Shown: in pieces, positions 11,326 through 20,589 of the stretch
How the letters are laid out: the number at the start of each line of letters is the position of its first letter
Position numbering within the stretch: the first letter of the stretch is position 1
NCBI RefSeq assembly: GCF_002377945.1
Contig: NZ_DFQV01000020.1
Coordinates: 1 to 63,026 of the forward strand
Direction: 5' to 3'
DNA from: Psychrobacter sp. UBA3480
GTDB lineage: Bacteria > Pseudomonadota > Gammaproteobacteria > Pseudomonadales > Moraxellaceae
DNA length: 63,026 bases
Made by a program: the position numbers and the translations under genes
The notes under the pieces: model-generated
What the model saw: only the letters and a program-made list of their open reading frames with translations
Told to the model about the DNA's origin: nothing
Databases searched by the model: none

Positions 11326-12126
11326 ATGACTACGGATAGTAACGCCACAGAAAACCGCATCACTTATAACACGCAAGGCCATGTTTGCCTTGTCGGCCTA
11401 AATCGTGCCAACAAACGCAACGCTTTTGACAGTCATATGATTGCCCAACTGTCTGATGCCATGACTCGCTACGAGCAAGACGACAACTTACGCTGTGCAT
11501 TAATATTTGCCCATGGAGATCACTTCACTGCTGGGCTAGATTTAGTCGAGCTACAAGACAAGCTAAACGATGGCGTGTTTGAGTTTAATGACGATCAAAT
11601 CGACCCATGGGGTATTAGTGGAAAACTACGTACCAAACCTGTGGTCGTCGCGGTAAAAGGCACTTGTTTCACTGTGGCTATCGAGCTGATGCTAAACAGC
11701 GACGTGGTCATCGCTAGTGATAACTGTAACTTTGCACAGATGGAAGTCCAGCGCGGCATTATGCCATTTGGCGGGGCGACGGTACGTTTTGTAGCCGCTG
11801 CTGGCTGGCAAAAAGCCATGCCATATCTGCTTACTGGTAAAGCATTCGATGCGCAAACGGCTGATAGGCTGAATCTGGTCAGTGAAGTGGTAGCAAACGG
11901 CACTGAATATGAGCGTGCATTAACGCTTGCCCAAGAGATCTGCAAAGCCGCGCCTTTGGGTGTGAGAGGAGCATTGTCATCAGCACAAGATGCCAGCCGT
12001 AATGGTGCAGCGACTGCATTGGCCAATATCCATAGCTATCTGCCGCCACTGTTTCATTCAGAAGATGCCAAAGAAGGTGTAATGGCGATGGTTGAGAGAC
12101 GTGAGGCTGAGTTTAAGGGGCGTTAG
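11326..12126 (+). CDS. Crotonase/enoyl-CoA hydratase family protein
   Basis: The fold binds acyl-CoA thioesters and stabilises an enolate in an oxyanion hole. The protein has the crotonase landmarks GLNRANKRNAF, HFTAGLDL and, in the second half, MPFGGATVRFVAAAGWQKAMPYLLTG. At 266 residues the length is ordinary. The position usually held by a hydratase glutamate cannot be assigned with confidence, so isomerase, hydratase or another CoA reaction remains open. A good Shine-Dalgarno (AAGGATGG) precedes the ATG. Its stop codon lies within two bases of the promoter of the next gene. Confidence 0.85.
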   Translation: MTTDSNATENRITYNTQGHVCLVGLNRANKRNAFDSHMIAQLSDAMTRYEQDDNLRCALIFAHGDHFTAGLDLVELQDKLNDGVFEFNDDQIDPWGISGKLRTKPVVVAVKGTCFTVAIELMLNSDVVIASDNCNFAQMEVQRGIMPFGGATVRFVAAAGWQKAMPYLLTGKAFDAQTADRLNLVSEVVANGTEYERALTLAQEICKAAPLGVRGALSSAQDASRNGAATALANIHSYLPPLFHSEDAKEGVMAMVERREAEFKGR

Positions 12127-12127
12127 A

Positions 12128-12156
12128 TTGAAAGCTTTAAAAACTAATTCTATAGC
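12128..12156 (+). promoter_or_regulatory. Candidate promoter of the KAP NTPase gene
   Basis: TTGAAA (12128-12133), a 17-base spacer and TATAGC (12151-12156) lie just after the crotonase stop codon and 28 bases before the next start. This suggests the NTPase is expressed as its own unit rather than as part of a crotonase operon. Confidence 0.55.
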
Positions 12157-12183
12157 ATATTACTAGACAAGGACATTTGAGAA

Positions 12184-15100
12184 ATGGAGAAAGTAGTATT
12201 CAACCATAGAATTAGATTAGAGAAGCTCAATAAGTTAGAAGTAAAGAATGAACATGGTGTTCATTCTTTATCACCTCTAAATAATCTAGATCAAGGAGAG
12301 GAAAAAGAGAGCTATGAAAAATATGAGAATAGACTAATATCTGCACTGAATGAAGAAAGTGTCTTCAATATAGCTGTAACAGGAATATATGGTTCAGGAA
12401 AAAGTAGTATCTTAAATACCTTTAAGAGAAAATATAAAGAAAATAGCCAATGGGATTTTTTAGATATTTCTCTTTCTTCTTTTCAGATCAATAAAGATGC
12501 TTTGTCAGATGACAAAGAATCAAATGCTATTGATGAAAAAAATAGTGATATGAAAATAGAAGAGGAGTTAACGCCTGAGCAGATTCAGCTTATAGAAAGA
12601 AGCATACTACAACAGTTCTTTTATGCTGTACCTCAAAATAAAATTCCCTTATCAAGATTTAAACGAATTACTGGTAATGCTTTAACGAATAAGGTTACAG
12701 CCTTGCTAGTAATAATACTAATTATAAGTGGATTAGTATTTTTTGATAAGGTTGATTATATTGAAGCTATATACTCCCTACCTAATTGGCTACCAAAATT
12801 AGCATTTTGGTGCTTTTTGATATGCTTTATATTATTGTTATATAAGTTATTAAGTGTCTCTTTTGAATTATCTGAGATTAAGCTTAACTTTCATAACTCA
12901 GAATTTAATATAAAGAATGAAAAAGAAAAGTCTATTCTTAACGATCATTTAGATGAAATTTTATATTTTTTTGAAGCTACTGGAAAAAATGTTGTCATCA
13001 TTGAAGATTTAGATCGGTTCAATAATAACGAAATTTTTGTAAGGCTGCGCGAACTCAACTCTATGATAAACAAGTATTGTGAAGATAGAGTGGTTTTCTT
13101 ATATGCTATTAAAGACGATATGTTTACTGATACTGAGAGAAGTAAATTCTTTGAATATATTATCCCTGTTATTCCGATTATCAATCCAACGAATGCGTAT
13201 GATTTGATCCAAAAAAACTATGAAGAAGTGGTAGAAGATATAGATAAACGTTTTCTGAGGAATACTTGTTTATATTTTGATGATATGAGACTGGTGAAAA
13301 ATATTTTAAATGAATATCAAGACTACGATAATCATTTAAAATATTTACAGCTAGATAAGAACCAAGTTTTTGCTATAGTTGTATATAAAAACTACTATCC
13401 AAACGATTTTTCAAAACTGAATTCGAACAGGGGTCTGATATACAATATATTTAATGATGTAAAACTCAGTTTGATAGATAAAAAGATAACGGAAATTACT
13501 GAAAACATTCATGAACTAGAGGGAAGGAAGTCAGAGCTTTCAAATGAAATGCTATTATCTATTGATGAGCTTAATGCTGTTTATAGCTACTATTTAAATA
13601 GTTTGATTCGCAAAAAACATGATGTTGTTAAATACATAAAGGTTGATGGTGAGACAGTTAATATTGATGAGTATGACGAAAATGTATTTCTAAAGCTTGA
13701 AAGTGTGAAAGATAAAAATATTGACTTTAATCCCGAAAATAATAACTCCTACTGGTTTAGTTCTAGCGATGTGTCGTTTTCGGATGTTGAGGATTCAACT
13801 AATTCGCAGCTCATCTATAGTGAGCGCTTAGCTATTATAAGAGCTAAAATCAACGAGGAGCAAAAAGAGATATCTAATAGCTTAAGCAGACTCAATGAGC
13901 AGCTTTACACTATTAAAAATAATACTATAAAGAATCTACTTCAGGATATAGATATAAAACAACTACTTCAGGACGAAGAAATACCAGATATTCCTGAACA
14001 GTTAATGTTTTTTATTATAAATGGCTATATTAATGAGAACTATCCTGATTATATTTCTCTATTTTTTGAGTCGTCTATATCGAGATCAGATAAAAGCTAT
14101 GCGATGGTTGTTAATGGACGTCAAATGCCTAAATTTGAGCTAGAGTTAACCCATCAAGTCGAACTGTTATCAAGTTACTTATCAGAAGATGAGATGAATA
14201 CATCTAGTGTTTTAAATATTAGCATGCTGGGATATTTGTTGCAGACTAATGAGTTTGTGAAGCATAAGCAGAATTTTTTACATAAAGTTTGTGATAAATC
14301 AGATATCTCAGTTGAGTTTTTAGCTATCTTGTTCAATAAGGACGTCAGTTATCTAAGCTTACTTATTCCTATACTTATAGAGCAAGATGATAGTGTTTTT
14401 GATGAAATACTGGATGATGTTGAAGACGAACAAACAACTAATAATTACTCAAAAATTATTAGGTATGGTATTGATATTTTAGATACCTCTAGCTATCTAA
14501 CTGCAAAGCTTAATAGGTTTTTATCTAGAAGAGAGGATTATATTGATTTTTTAATGGATTCTTTGTCAGGGAATAAAGAAAAATTCAAACAGCTTAGTCT
14601 TTCCATACAACCTAAATTCTCTCTCCTAGATGTTACAAACCTTGATCTATTCAACTGGCTTGGTGAACAAGGATTTTTTTCTGTCGAGTTGGATATAATC
14701 AAGGCTGCCTTAATATATAACTTATCATTATCGTCAAATGAAATAGAAAGTAGACTTAGAGATTCACCATTAACAACAATATGTGATTCTGAAATCAGTT
14801 ATTTAGTTAAAGATTTTTGGGGGAATATAAATGATTATGTTTATCTACTCACTACCTACTTGGAAGATGAAAAACAGTTATATGAAGATGAGAGTATTTT
14901 TGTAAAGCTATTAAACGAAGAGAACCTGTCAGAAGATAACAAAGAAAGGTTACTATTAGTTGTTGTAACAAAGATCATCGACATAGATCAAGTTGAAAAT
15001 GATTTACATGATTACTTATTTAAGTATGGTGTTGCGTATCCAAACTGGGAAAATATTATCAAGTATTTTATAAGCAACGATAAAAAATTATCTAAGAGTT

Positions 15101-15906
15101 TGGTTGGTTTTATAAATATTAATGCTGAACTACTAAGTAAACAATACGGCAATTATAAGAATATTTTATTGAATAGGTATGAAGTTCAAGACGCTTTAGA
15201 AAGAGAGTTAATACAGTGTGAAGATTTAAGTGACTCTGAATATAGTTTAGTTATAAAAGTACTAATGCTCAGATGGGCTAATATCAACTTTGCCGAACTA
15301 AGTGAGAATAAAGTTTTATCGTTAATTTCTAATGATATACTGGCATTGAGTGAAGAAAACTGGGACCAAGTTAAATCTTTTGATAATAAAGACTTAAGTA
15401 CTGCTTTCGTAGAGCATCACATTTTATCCATTGTTAATGGAGAGCTAATTGAAGAGATGGGGGTTTCTGACTATATAACGATTATATATTCACAGAAACT
15501 CAATAAGGTACAGAAACAAGATTTTATAAAAGAGTACCCTGACGGTATTCTTAACATTTTAGTTTACTCAGGTAAAAAAATTATAGATATCTATGATGAT
15601 AGACAATTTCCTAATGAGCTGCACAATAATATTAAGGATAGTGGTGAAGAAGAGTTGGTTCAGTATATGTTGCTAAGCCAGATAAGCTATCTGAGTAGTA
15701 CTGAAATATTAAGTTTATTACCTTTGATTGGTCAACCGTTTGATGAACTCAATAAAGATAGTAAAACAAAATTTGATATAAACCAAAAGAATAAAACACT
15801 TTTAGATGCTTTATATGCAAGGAAAATAATAGTCACAGTTAAAGAAATAAAAAAAGCGCTTAGAACTAAGTTTTATGAAACTAGGCTACAAAAGACTATA
15901 TCATGA
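12184..15906 (+). CDS. KAP-type (YobI-like) membrane P-loop NTPase, candidate defence protein
   Basis: A 1240-residue protein. The N-terminal third has Walker A GIYGSGKSS (67-75) and Walker B VVIIEDLDRF (270-279), with two predicted membrane helices (about 171-189 and 204-224) inserted between them, which is the architecture known for the KAP NTPase family. The remaining 850 residues are acidic and helical with coiled-coil character (for example 455-480 and 560-600) and no domain that I can name. The overall plan resembles Bacillus YobI. KAP proteins are often found among anti-phage genes, so a defence role is inferred, not shown. Sampled GC is about 30%, well below the neighbouring crotonase, which suggests transfer. 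It has its own promoter and a strong hairpin at codons 20-29. No toxin or effector domain is visible. Confidence 0.75.
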   Translation: MEKVVFNHRIRLEKLNKLEVKNEHGVHSLSPLNNLDQGEEKESYEKYENRLISALNEESVFNIAVTGIYGSGKSSILNTFKRKYKENSQWDFLDISLSSFQINKDALSDDKESNAIDEKNSDMKIEEELTPEQIQLIERSILQQFFYAVPQNKIPLSRFKRITGNALTNKVTALLVIILIISGLVFFDKVDYIEAIYSLPNWLPKLAFWCFLICFILLLYKLLSVSFELSEIKLNFHNSEFNIKNEKEKSILNDHLDEILYFFEATGKNVVIIEDLDRFNNNEIFVRLRELNSMINKYCEDRVVFLYAIKDDMFTDTERSKFFEYIIPVIPIINPTNAYDLIQKNYEEVVEDIDKRFLRNTCLYFDDMRLVKNILNEYQDYDNHLKYLQLDKNQVFAIVVYKNYYPNDFSKLNSNRGLIYNIFNDVKLSLIDKKITEITENIHELEGRKSELSNEMLLSIDELNAVYSYYLNSLIRKKHDVVKYIKVDGETVNIDEYDENVFLKLESVKDKNIDFNPENNNSYWFSSSDVSFSDVEDSTNSQLIYSERLAIIRAKINEEQKEISNSLSRLNEQLYTIKNNTIKNLLQDIDIKQLLQDEEIPDIPEQLMFFIINGYINENYPDYISLFFESSISRSDKSYAMVVNGRQMPKFELELTHQVELLSSYLSEDEMNTSSVLNISMLGYLLQTNEFVKHKQNFLHKVCDKSDISVEFLAILFNKDVSYLSLLIPILIEQDDSVFDEILDDVEDEQTTNNYSKIIRYGIDILDTSSYLTAKLNRFLSRREDYIDFLMDSLSGNKEKFKQLSLSIQPKFSLLDVTNLDLFNWLGEQGFFSVELDIIKAALIYNLSLSSNEIESRLRDSPLTTICDSEISYLVKDFWGNINDYVYLLTTYLEDEKQLYEDESIFVKLLNEENLSEDNKERLLLVVVTKIIDIDQVENDLHDYLFKYGVAYPNWENIIKYFISNDKKLSKSLVGFININAELLSKQYGNYKNILLNRYEVQDALERELIQCEDLSDSEYSLVIKVLMLRWANINFAELSENKVLSLISNDILALSEENWDQVKSFDNKDLSTAFVEHHILSIVNGELIEEMGVSDYITIIYSQKLNKVQKQDFIKEYPDGILNILVYSGKKIIDIYDDRQFPNELHNNIKDSGEEELVQYMLLSQISYLSSTEILSLLPLIGQPFDELNKDSKTKFDINQKNKTLLDALYARKIIVTVKEIKKALRTKFYETRLQKTIS
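12242..12270 (+). other. Perfect 13-bp hairpin inside the KAP NTPase coding sequence
   Basis: TAAAGAATGAACA (12242-12254) and TGTTCATTCTTTA (12258-12270) pair perfectly around a TGG loop, 58-86 bases after the start codon. The arm is followed by T-poor sequence, so it is not a standard terminator. It may modulate translation or be an operator. Confidence 0.6.
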
Positions 15907-15935
15907 TAGTTGTTTCGAGGAGAGTTTTAGCCCTG

Positions 15936-16068
15936 ACAGTAGCGGCTATCCTGCTTGAATAGGCGTGTTGCGCAGGCTAGGTTTTTGGGTAGTCTCGTGA
16001 CCAAACAGGAATGCCCCAAACCGTGGCCGCGCCACGCCTAGATAAGCAGATAATAGCGGATGGCAGGA
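15936..16068. repeat. Large imperfect palindrome (MITE/REP-like element)
   Basis: The left arm from 15936 (AGCGGCTAT, CTGCTT, TAGGCGTG, GCGCAGG, GGTTTTTGGG) is mirrored by a right arm ending near 16068 (complements of GGTTTGGGG, GCGCGG, TAGGCGTG, CTGCTT, CCGCTAT in reverse order). Each arm is about 50 bases with roughly three quarters of positions pairing, and the centre is about 16 bases around GTCTCGTGACC. It begins 30 bases after the KAP NTPase stop codon and is more GC-rich than that gene. Confidence 0.6.
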
Positions 16069-16154
16069 TTGGCTCCAGCTTCATAATAACTTTGTTAACC
16101 ACAGAATCTAGCGCGGCACTTCAAAACATCATCAAACAAGCTAACCCTACCAAC

Positions 16155-16180
16155 CAAAAAAACCTCGCAATCGCGAGGTT
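16155..16180 (-). terminator. Terminator of the YadA-head-like gene
   Basis: AACCTCGC and GCGAGGTT form an 8-bp stem (16161-16180) with a 4-base loop; on the minus strand it is followed by a T-run (16155-16160). It lies 60 bases past the stop codon of the minus-strand gene. Confidence 0.75.
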
Positions 16181-16239
16181 CTTTGTTTTATCTAGTATGA
16201 CTGACTACAACAGCGTCAGTGTCAACTGCTCAACTATAA

Positions 16240-17058
16240 TTATTTAGCTTTTTGGTAGTAGTCAACCATCATAGTACCCAAAGTGCCGTTGTCATCGATC
16301 GTGACGATTCTGACCGTACCTGATTGTGCTGCGGTACTAGACTGCACTTGTCCAGCGTTACCTAAGACGACTTGGTTGTCTTTAGACGCCTTTGCCTCGT
16401 TACCGATAGCGATACTGTTCATGCCGCCTGCCATAGATTTATTACCGACCGCGACTGAAGTTGCGCCTTGAGCTGCTGCCGCTTCACCGACAGCGGTAGA
16501 GCGTACACCACTTGCATTGGCTAGATGACCAAACGCTTGTGCGCGTTCAGCGGTGGCTTTTGACTGCCAACCGATAGAGGTTGAGCCTAGACCAGCGGCA
16601 TTGGCTTCACCGCCAACGGCAGTGGCTGAGTTTAGACCTGCATTGGCTTTGTTACCGACAGCAACCGTATCATTATTGCCACCTGCCATAGCTGCCTCAC
16701 CGACAGCGGTAGAGCGTACACCGCTCGCATTGGCTAGATGACCAAAAGCTTGCGCACGTTCAGCAGTGGCTTTAGATTGCCAACCGATAGAGGTTGAGCC
16801 TAGACCAGCAGCGTTGGCTTGACCGCCAACGGCAGTAGCTGAGTTTAGACCTGCATTGGCCTGACTACCTATGGCAACGGTATCATTGGTGCCGCTAGTT
16901 GTGGCAGCGTTGCCAAGAGTGATAGCGGTGCTGCTAGTTGCGTTTGCAGTTTGATGGTCAGTTCCTGTTGCCATAGCAGTGCAAGAAGCGGTTGCGGCAA
17001 TGGCAAAGGTGAGGGCACTAATCTTTAGTACTGATTTCGGTAACAAGTCCATTTTCAT
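16240..17058 (-). CDS. Secreted YadA-head (Hep_Hag) repeat protein without membrane anchor
   Basis: A signal peptide (about residues 1-30, MKMDLLPKSVLKISALTFAI) precedes a chain of left-handed beta-roll head repeats of the xxAxAxGxxAxA type (TAVGGQANAAGLGSTSIGW, AFGHLANASGVRSTAVGEAA). This is the receptor-binding head fold of trimeric autotransporters. A 71-residue unit starting NDTVAIG (58) is repeated from NDTVAVG (129), and the DNA copies are about 90% alike. The C-terminus (NGTLGTMMVDYYQKAK) lacks the stalk and the four-strand beta-barrel anchor, so export to the surface by the type V route is not possible alone. ATASC near residue 26 could be a weak lipobox. Function unknown. Confidence 0.75.
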   Translation of the reverse strand: MKMDLLPKSVLKISALTFAIAATASCTAMATGTDHQTANATSSTAITLGNAATTSGTNDTVAIGSQANAGLNSATAVGGQANAAGLGSTSIGWQSKATAERAQAFGHLANASGVRSTAVGEAAMAGGNNDTVAVGNKANAGLNSATAVGGEANAAGLGSTSIGWQSKATAERAQAFGHLANASGVRSTAVGEAAAAQGATSVAVGNKSMAGGMNSIAIGNEAKASKDNQVVLGNAGQVQSSTAAQSGTVRIVTIDDNGTLGTMMVDYYQKAK

Positions 17059-17424
17059 TCTTCATTCCTTTTTGTTAGCCTTGATGGCTTATGAGATAGT
17101 TTGGGTAGATGCTGATAGATTATAATCATGGCAACATCAGCGCACTCTGGCATAAATAACTTTATGATAGATAGAGTCCGAAACCTTAATGTAGCATTAT
17201 TTTTTAACCATTATTCAAATAATGTTTACTTTATATCTTTGAAGGTTATTTAAGCCGATAGATGGATAATTAGAGTCTAAAAGCACTTTAATTATTTGTA
17301 AAAAATCGAATACGTCTTAATCTACTAAAGCAGATAGCGTAGCGTATATTTATAATATAGTGCACATATTGCGCTGTGTTTTTGACGTTCCAAACCATTA
17401 TTATTCCAAATAAGAAGAGTACCA
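17059..17424. other. Intergenic region between divergent genes
   Basis: About 365 AT-rich bases between the YadA-head-like gene and the MalY-type gene. AAGGA lies 7 bases upstream of the former's start on the minus strand. No other structure was recognised; both promoters are expected here. Confidence 0.4.
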
Positions 17425-18588
17425 ATGCAATACAACTTTGACGAAATAATCGATAGACGCGATACCGGCTCACTCAAGTGGCACTATGGCGATGACACGA
17501 TTGCGCTATGGGTGGCTGATATGGATTTTAAGGCTGCTGCACCGATATTAAGCGCGGTTGAGCAAGTCATGCAGCATGGCATCTTGGGTTATACCAAGCC
17601 TACTGATGCCTTATACAACTCGATTATTAACTGGCATGGCAGTCGTTATGACTTGCAGTTAGAGAAGCAAAATATCTTGTTTTCTCCGGGTGTCGTGCCA
17701 AGCCTAGCACTGATGATGAATGTTTTTACCAAGGTAGGCGAGGCGGTAATGGTCAACGATCCTATCTATACGCCTTTTATGAGCAAGGTTGAGCAAAATG
17801 GTCGCAAGCTTGTACTCTCTGCACTAAAGGAAGCCGAAGGTAAGTATCGTTTAGACTTGGGTGATATCGAAGCCAAAATCATCGAGCATGAGGTTAAGCT
17901 TTATCTACTGTGCAATCCGCACAATCCTGGCGGGCGTGTATGGACGAAGGACGAGCTGGAAGCGCTACTTGCGATCTGTAAAAAGCACAACGTGGCGATT
18001 GTGAGTGACGAGATTCATCAAGATTTGACTTTGACTAGTCATACATTTACGCCATTTCTGACACTGGCAAAAGGCTATGAGCACAACGTAATCAGCCTGA
18101 CGTCGATGACCAAAACCTTTAATATCGCTGGTATCAAAGGCTCGATGATATTTGCTAAAGATGAGACACTAATCAAAAAAATCAGTCAGCAGCAGCAGTT
18201 AAATGATGAGTACGAGCTAAATCTATTTGCGTATACAGCCATGCGCAGTGCTTACGAGCACGGCGGTGAGTGGCTAGAGCAGGCGCTTAGTTATATCGAA
18301 GCCAATATTGAATTGACCGTTCAGTTTTTAAATGAGCATTTGCCTGATATTAAAATCATGCGCCCAGAAGCATCGTACCTAATCTGGCTAGATTGCTCAG
18401 CGTATAGTCAAGACGATCAGGCGCTGTATGATGCGCTTAGAGCTGCTAAAGTTGAGCTAAACGCCGGTATTAAATATGGCGAGGAAGGACATTTAAAAAT
18501 GCGTTTGAATGTGGCCTGCCCTAAAGAAGTATTGATAGAAGGTTTGAATCGTATGCACTCAGCTTTGAGTGATGTTGTTAAACCCTGA
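17425..18588 (+). CDS. MalY/PatB family PLP-dependent C-S lyase or aminotransferase
   Basis: This is a fold-type-I PLP enzyme of the MalY/PatB group, which cleaves cystathionine and related thioethers to release homocysteine, ammonia and pyruvate. The family start MQYNFDEIIDRRDTGSLKWH, then ALWVADMDFKAAAPI, the substrate segment LCNPHNPGGRVW, VSDEIHQDL and the PLP-lysine motif SMTKTFNIAGIKGS are all present. At 387 residues the length matches. The exact substrate (cystathionine, cysteine sulfoxides) is not deducible. It is transcribed convergently with the BCCT gene across a shared terminator. Confidence 0.88.
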   Translation: MQYNFDEIIDRRDTGSLKWHYGDDTIALWVADMDFKAAAPILSAVEQVMQHGILGYTKPTDALYNSIINWHGSRYDLQLEKQNILFSPGVVPSLALMMNVFTKVGEAVMVNDPIYTPFMSKVEQNGRKLVLSALKEAEGKYRLDLGDIEAKIIEHEVKLYLLCNPHNPGGRVWTKDELEALLAICKKHNVAIVSDEIHQDLTLTSHTFTPFLTLAKGYEHNVISLTSMTKTFNIAGIKGSMIFAKDETLIKKISQQQQLNDEYELNLFAYTAMRSAYEHGGEWLEQALSYIEANIELTVQFLNEHLPDIKIMRPEASYLIWLDCSAYSQDDQALYDALRAAKVELNAGIKYGEEGHLKMRLNVACPKEVLIEGLNRMHSALSDVVKP

Positions 18589-18644
18589 GTGGTAGCGTCA
18601 AGATGTTATAAAGTGGCTATATAACAAAAAATCTAAATAATAAA

Positions 18645-18676
18645 AAAGGCTGGTCTACCAATGTAGTCCAGCCTTT
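18645..18676. terminator. Bidirectional terminator (malY-like gene / BCCT gene)
   Basis: AAAGGCTGG and CCAGCCTTT flank a further short stem (TCTAC/GTAGT). A-runs before and T after make it usable from both sides. Confidence 0.8.
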
Positions 18677-18720
18677 CACTGCTTTAAAACAACGTTAATG
18701 GTGATTTTTATTAGTAATAA

Positions 18721-20589
18721 TTAATTATCATTTTTCGCGTTCTCAGCGTTTTCAGTATCCTCACGCATTTGCTCCCACTCTTCATGTTGATGCATAACTG
18801 AGCCTTCTAGAGATTCTGATGTTTCGCCTACTTCCCACGGTGCATTGTCAGGTAGCTCTTCGATATGAATGGTTTTTAGACCGTAATCAGGCTGATAAGC
18901 CAGATCATATCGAGCGGCTTTAATCACAGACATCATCATCATACACAGAATAACAATAAGCGGTGCACCCGCGATAATAGAAGCCGTCTGCAAAGTTTGT
19001 AGATCTCCTAAGAACATCAAAATGGCGGGTAATAAACACAAAGTAAATGCCCAAAACAGGCGATTCCAACGATGCGGCTCATCGTCTACTTCTACCTGTA
19101 CGACAGATGCCAAGATATAAGAGATTGAGTCAAAGGTTGTGGCGGTAAAGATAATGGCCAAAAAGGTAAACACAGAGATGACTAAATATGACATCGGTAA
19201 GCTATTTAATATCGCAAAGATGGCAGCCGTTGGTGATTCATTATTAAGTACGGCAACCACATCGACCGTACCTGTTAATTGCAAATACAAGCCATAGTTG
19301 CCTAAGATAATCATAAACATGGCACAGCCAAGCGAGCCATAGAACATGGATCCTAAGACCATATTACGTATGGTACGTCCTCTAGAGATTTTGGCAATAA
19401 ACAGACCGATAGTTGGTGCAAATACTAGCCACCATGCCCAATAAAAAACAGTCCAATCTTGTGGAAAGGTTGTGTGTTCAAAGCCGAACTCTGGGAAGTC
19501 TTTAAAGGGTTCGATATAAGTCATCATGCGCGGCATTTCGGTGATAGAACGCCCTAGCGCTTCTAAGCCTGTATTCAAAATAAAGACAGTTGGCCCAACA
19601 ATCAAAATAAATAATAAAAAGGCGACTGCTAAGTAAAAGTTAATGTTGGAGAGTTTTTGAATACCGCCTTTTAGCCCTTGATAGGCACTGTATGCAAAGA
19701 TCATGGTGGTCACTAATAACACAACAATCTGCATCGTGGTGTTACGTGGCAAACCAAACAGATTGTATAAACCTTCATTGATAAGCGGAGAAGCAAGTCC
19801 CAGCGTTGTCGCACCACCACCAACCATACCGAATATAAACAAGACATCAAGCAACTTCGCCCAGTTACTACTTGCCAGTTTTTCACCCAACAAAGGCATG
19901 AGTGTTTGGCTAACTTTGAGTATCGGTGTCTGACGCACATAATAAAAATAAGCGATAGGCACAGCAGGCACTAGGTAGATGGCCCAAGCAACAGGGCCCC
20001 AATGAAAAATACCGTAAGTGGTTGCCCAACGAATGGCATCAGGTGAGCCACCAGGTAGGTTAAAAGGTGGACCTTGGTAATAATAAGCCCATTCAATCAA
20101 ACCCCAATAAAGAATACTGGCACCAATACCGCCGCAAAATAACATGGACGCCCAAGAAGAATCTGAAAACTCAGGAGTTTCTTCTGGGCGGCCTAGTTTG
20201 ATCTTACCGATGTCAGATATCACGATGTAAATGACGAACATCATGGCAAGAACACCGAATGCTAGATAAGCGAAGCCAAAGTTATCAACTACAAAGCTAC
20301 GTGCTATTCCTACCCAGGCTTTACCTTGTTCGGGAAATAATATCAAAGGTACGGCGATACTGAAAAGGATAGCTAACACCATAAAAAACGTAAATTTGTC
20401 GATACGGGTGTCAGGTACGTGGTCAGGACGCCACTGTGGTACTGACATCCCTACATCAAAAGTACCTAGATGTGGAGGTTTATGGTGCTTTGATCGTGCT
20501 TTTACATAATCTGGAAGGTATTCTTTTGAAGGTTTACCCGTGCCTTTATCTGGTTTCCGACGATTTTGCTCGTTATCAAAGTTACTCAT
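18721..20589 (-). CDS. BCCT family betaine/choline/carnitine transporter
   Basis: BCCT carriers import quaternary amines such as glycine betaine or choline with Na+ or H+, mainly for osmoprotection. The 622-residue protein has 12 predicted membrane segments, the family segment CGGIGASILYWGLIEWAYY, GPVAWAIYLVPAVPIAYFYY, and the signature FYWAWWLVFAPTIGLFIAKI followed by SRGRTIR. Hydrophilic tails of about 70 residues occur at the N-terminus (Lys/Pro-rich) and C-terminus (acidic), which in BetP-like members sense osmolality. No choline-oxidation genes are adjacent, so the substrate stays open. Confidence 0.9.
   Translation of the reverse strand: MSNFDNEQNRRKPDKGTGKPSKEYLPDYVKARSKHHKPPHLGTFDVGMSVPQWRPDHVPDTRIDKFTFFMVLAILFSIAVPLILFPEQGKAWVGIARSFVVDNFGFAYLAFGVLAMMFVIYIVISDIGKIKLGRPEETPEFSDSSWASMLFCGGIGASILYWGLIEWAYYYQGPPFNLPGGSPDAIRWATTYGIFHWGPVAWAIYLVPAVPIAYFYYVRQTPILKVSQTLMPLLGEKLASSNWAKLLDVLFIFGMVGGGATTLGLASPLINEGLYNLFGLPRNTTMQIVVLLVTTMIFAYSAYQGLKGGIQKLSNINFYLAVAFLLFILIVGPTVFILNTGLEALGRSITEMPRMMTYIEPFKDFPEFGFEHTTFPQDWTVFYWAWWLVFAPTIGLFIAKISRGRTIRNMVLGSMFYGSLGCAMFMIILGNYGLYLQLTGTVDVVAVLNNESPTAAIFAILNSLPMSYLVISVFTFLAIIFTATTFDSISYILASVVQVEVDDEPHRWNRLFWAFTLCLLPAILMFLGDLQTLQTASIIAGAPLIVILCMMMMSVIKAARYDLAYQPDYGLKTIHIEELPDNAPWEVGETSESLEGSVMHQHEEWEQMREDTENAENAKNDN

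Noticed and set aside
15936..16068. Intrinsic terminator of the KAP NTPase gene
   Set aside because: The arms are too long and imperfect and no T-run follows either end.
16011..16247. Plus-strand 78-codon ORF after the KAP gene
   Set aside because: It starts in the palindrome, crosses the terminator of the opposite-strand gene and shows no protein-like features.
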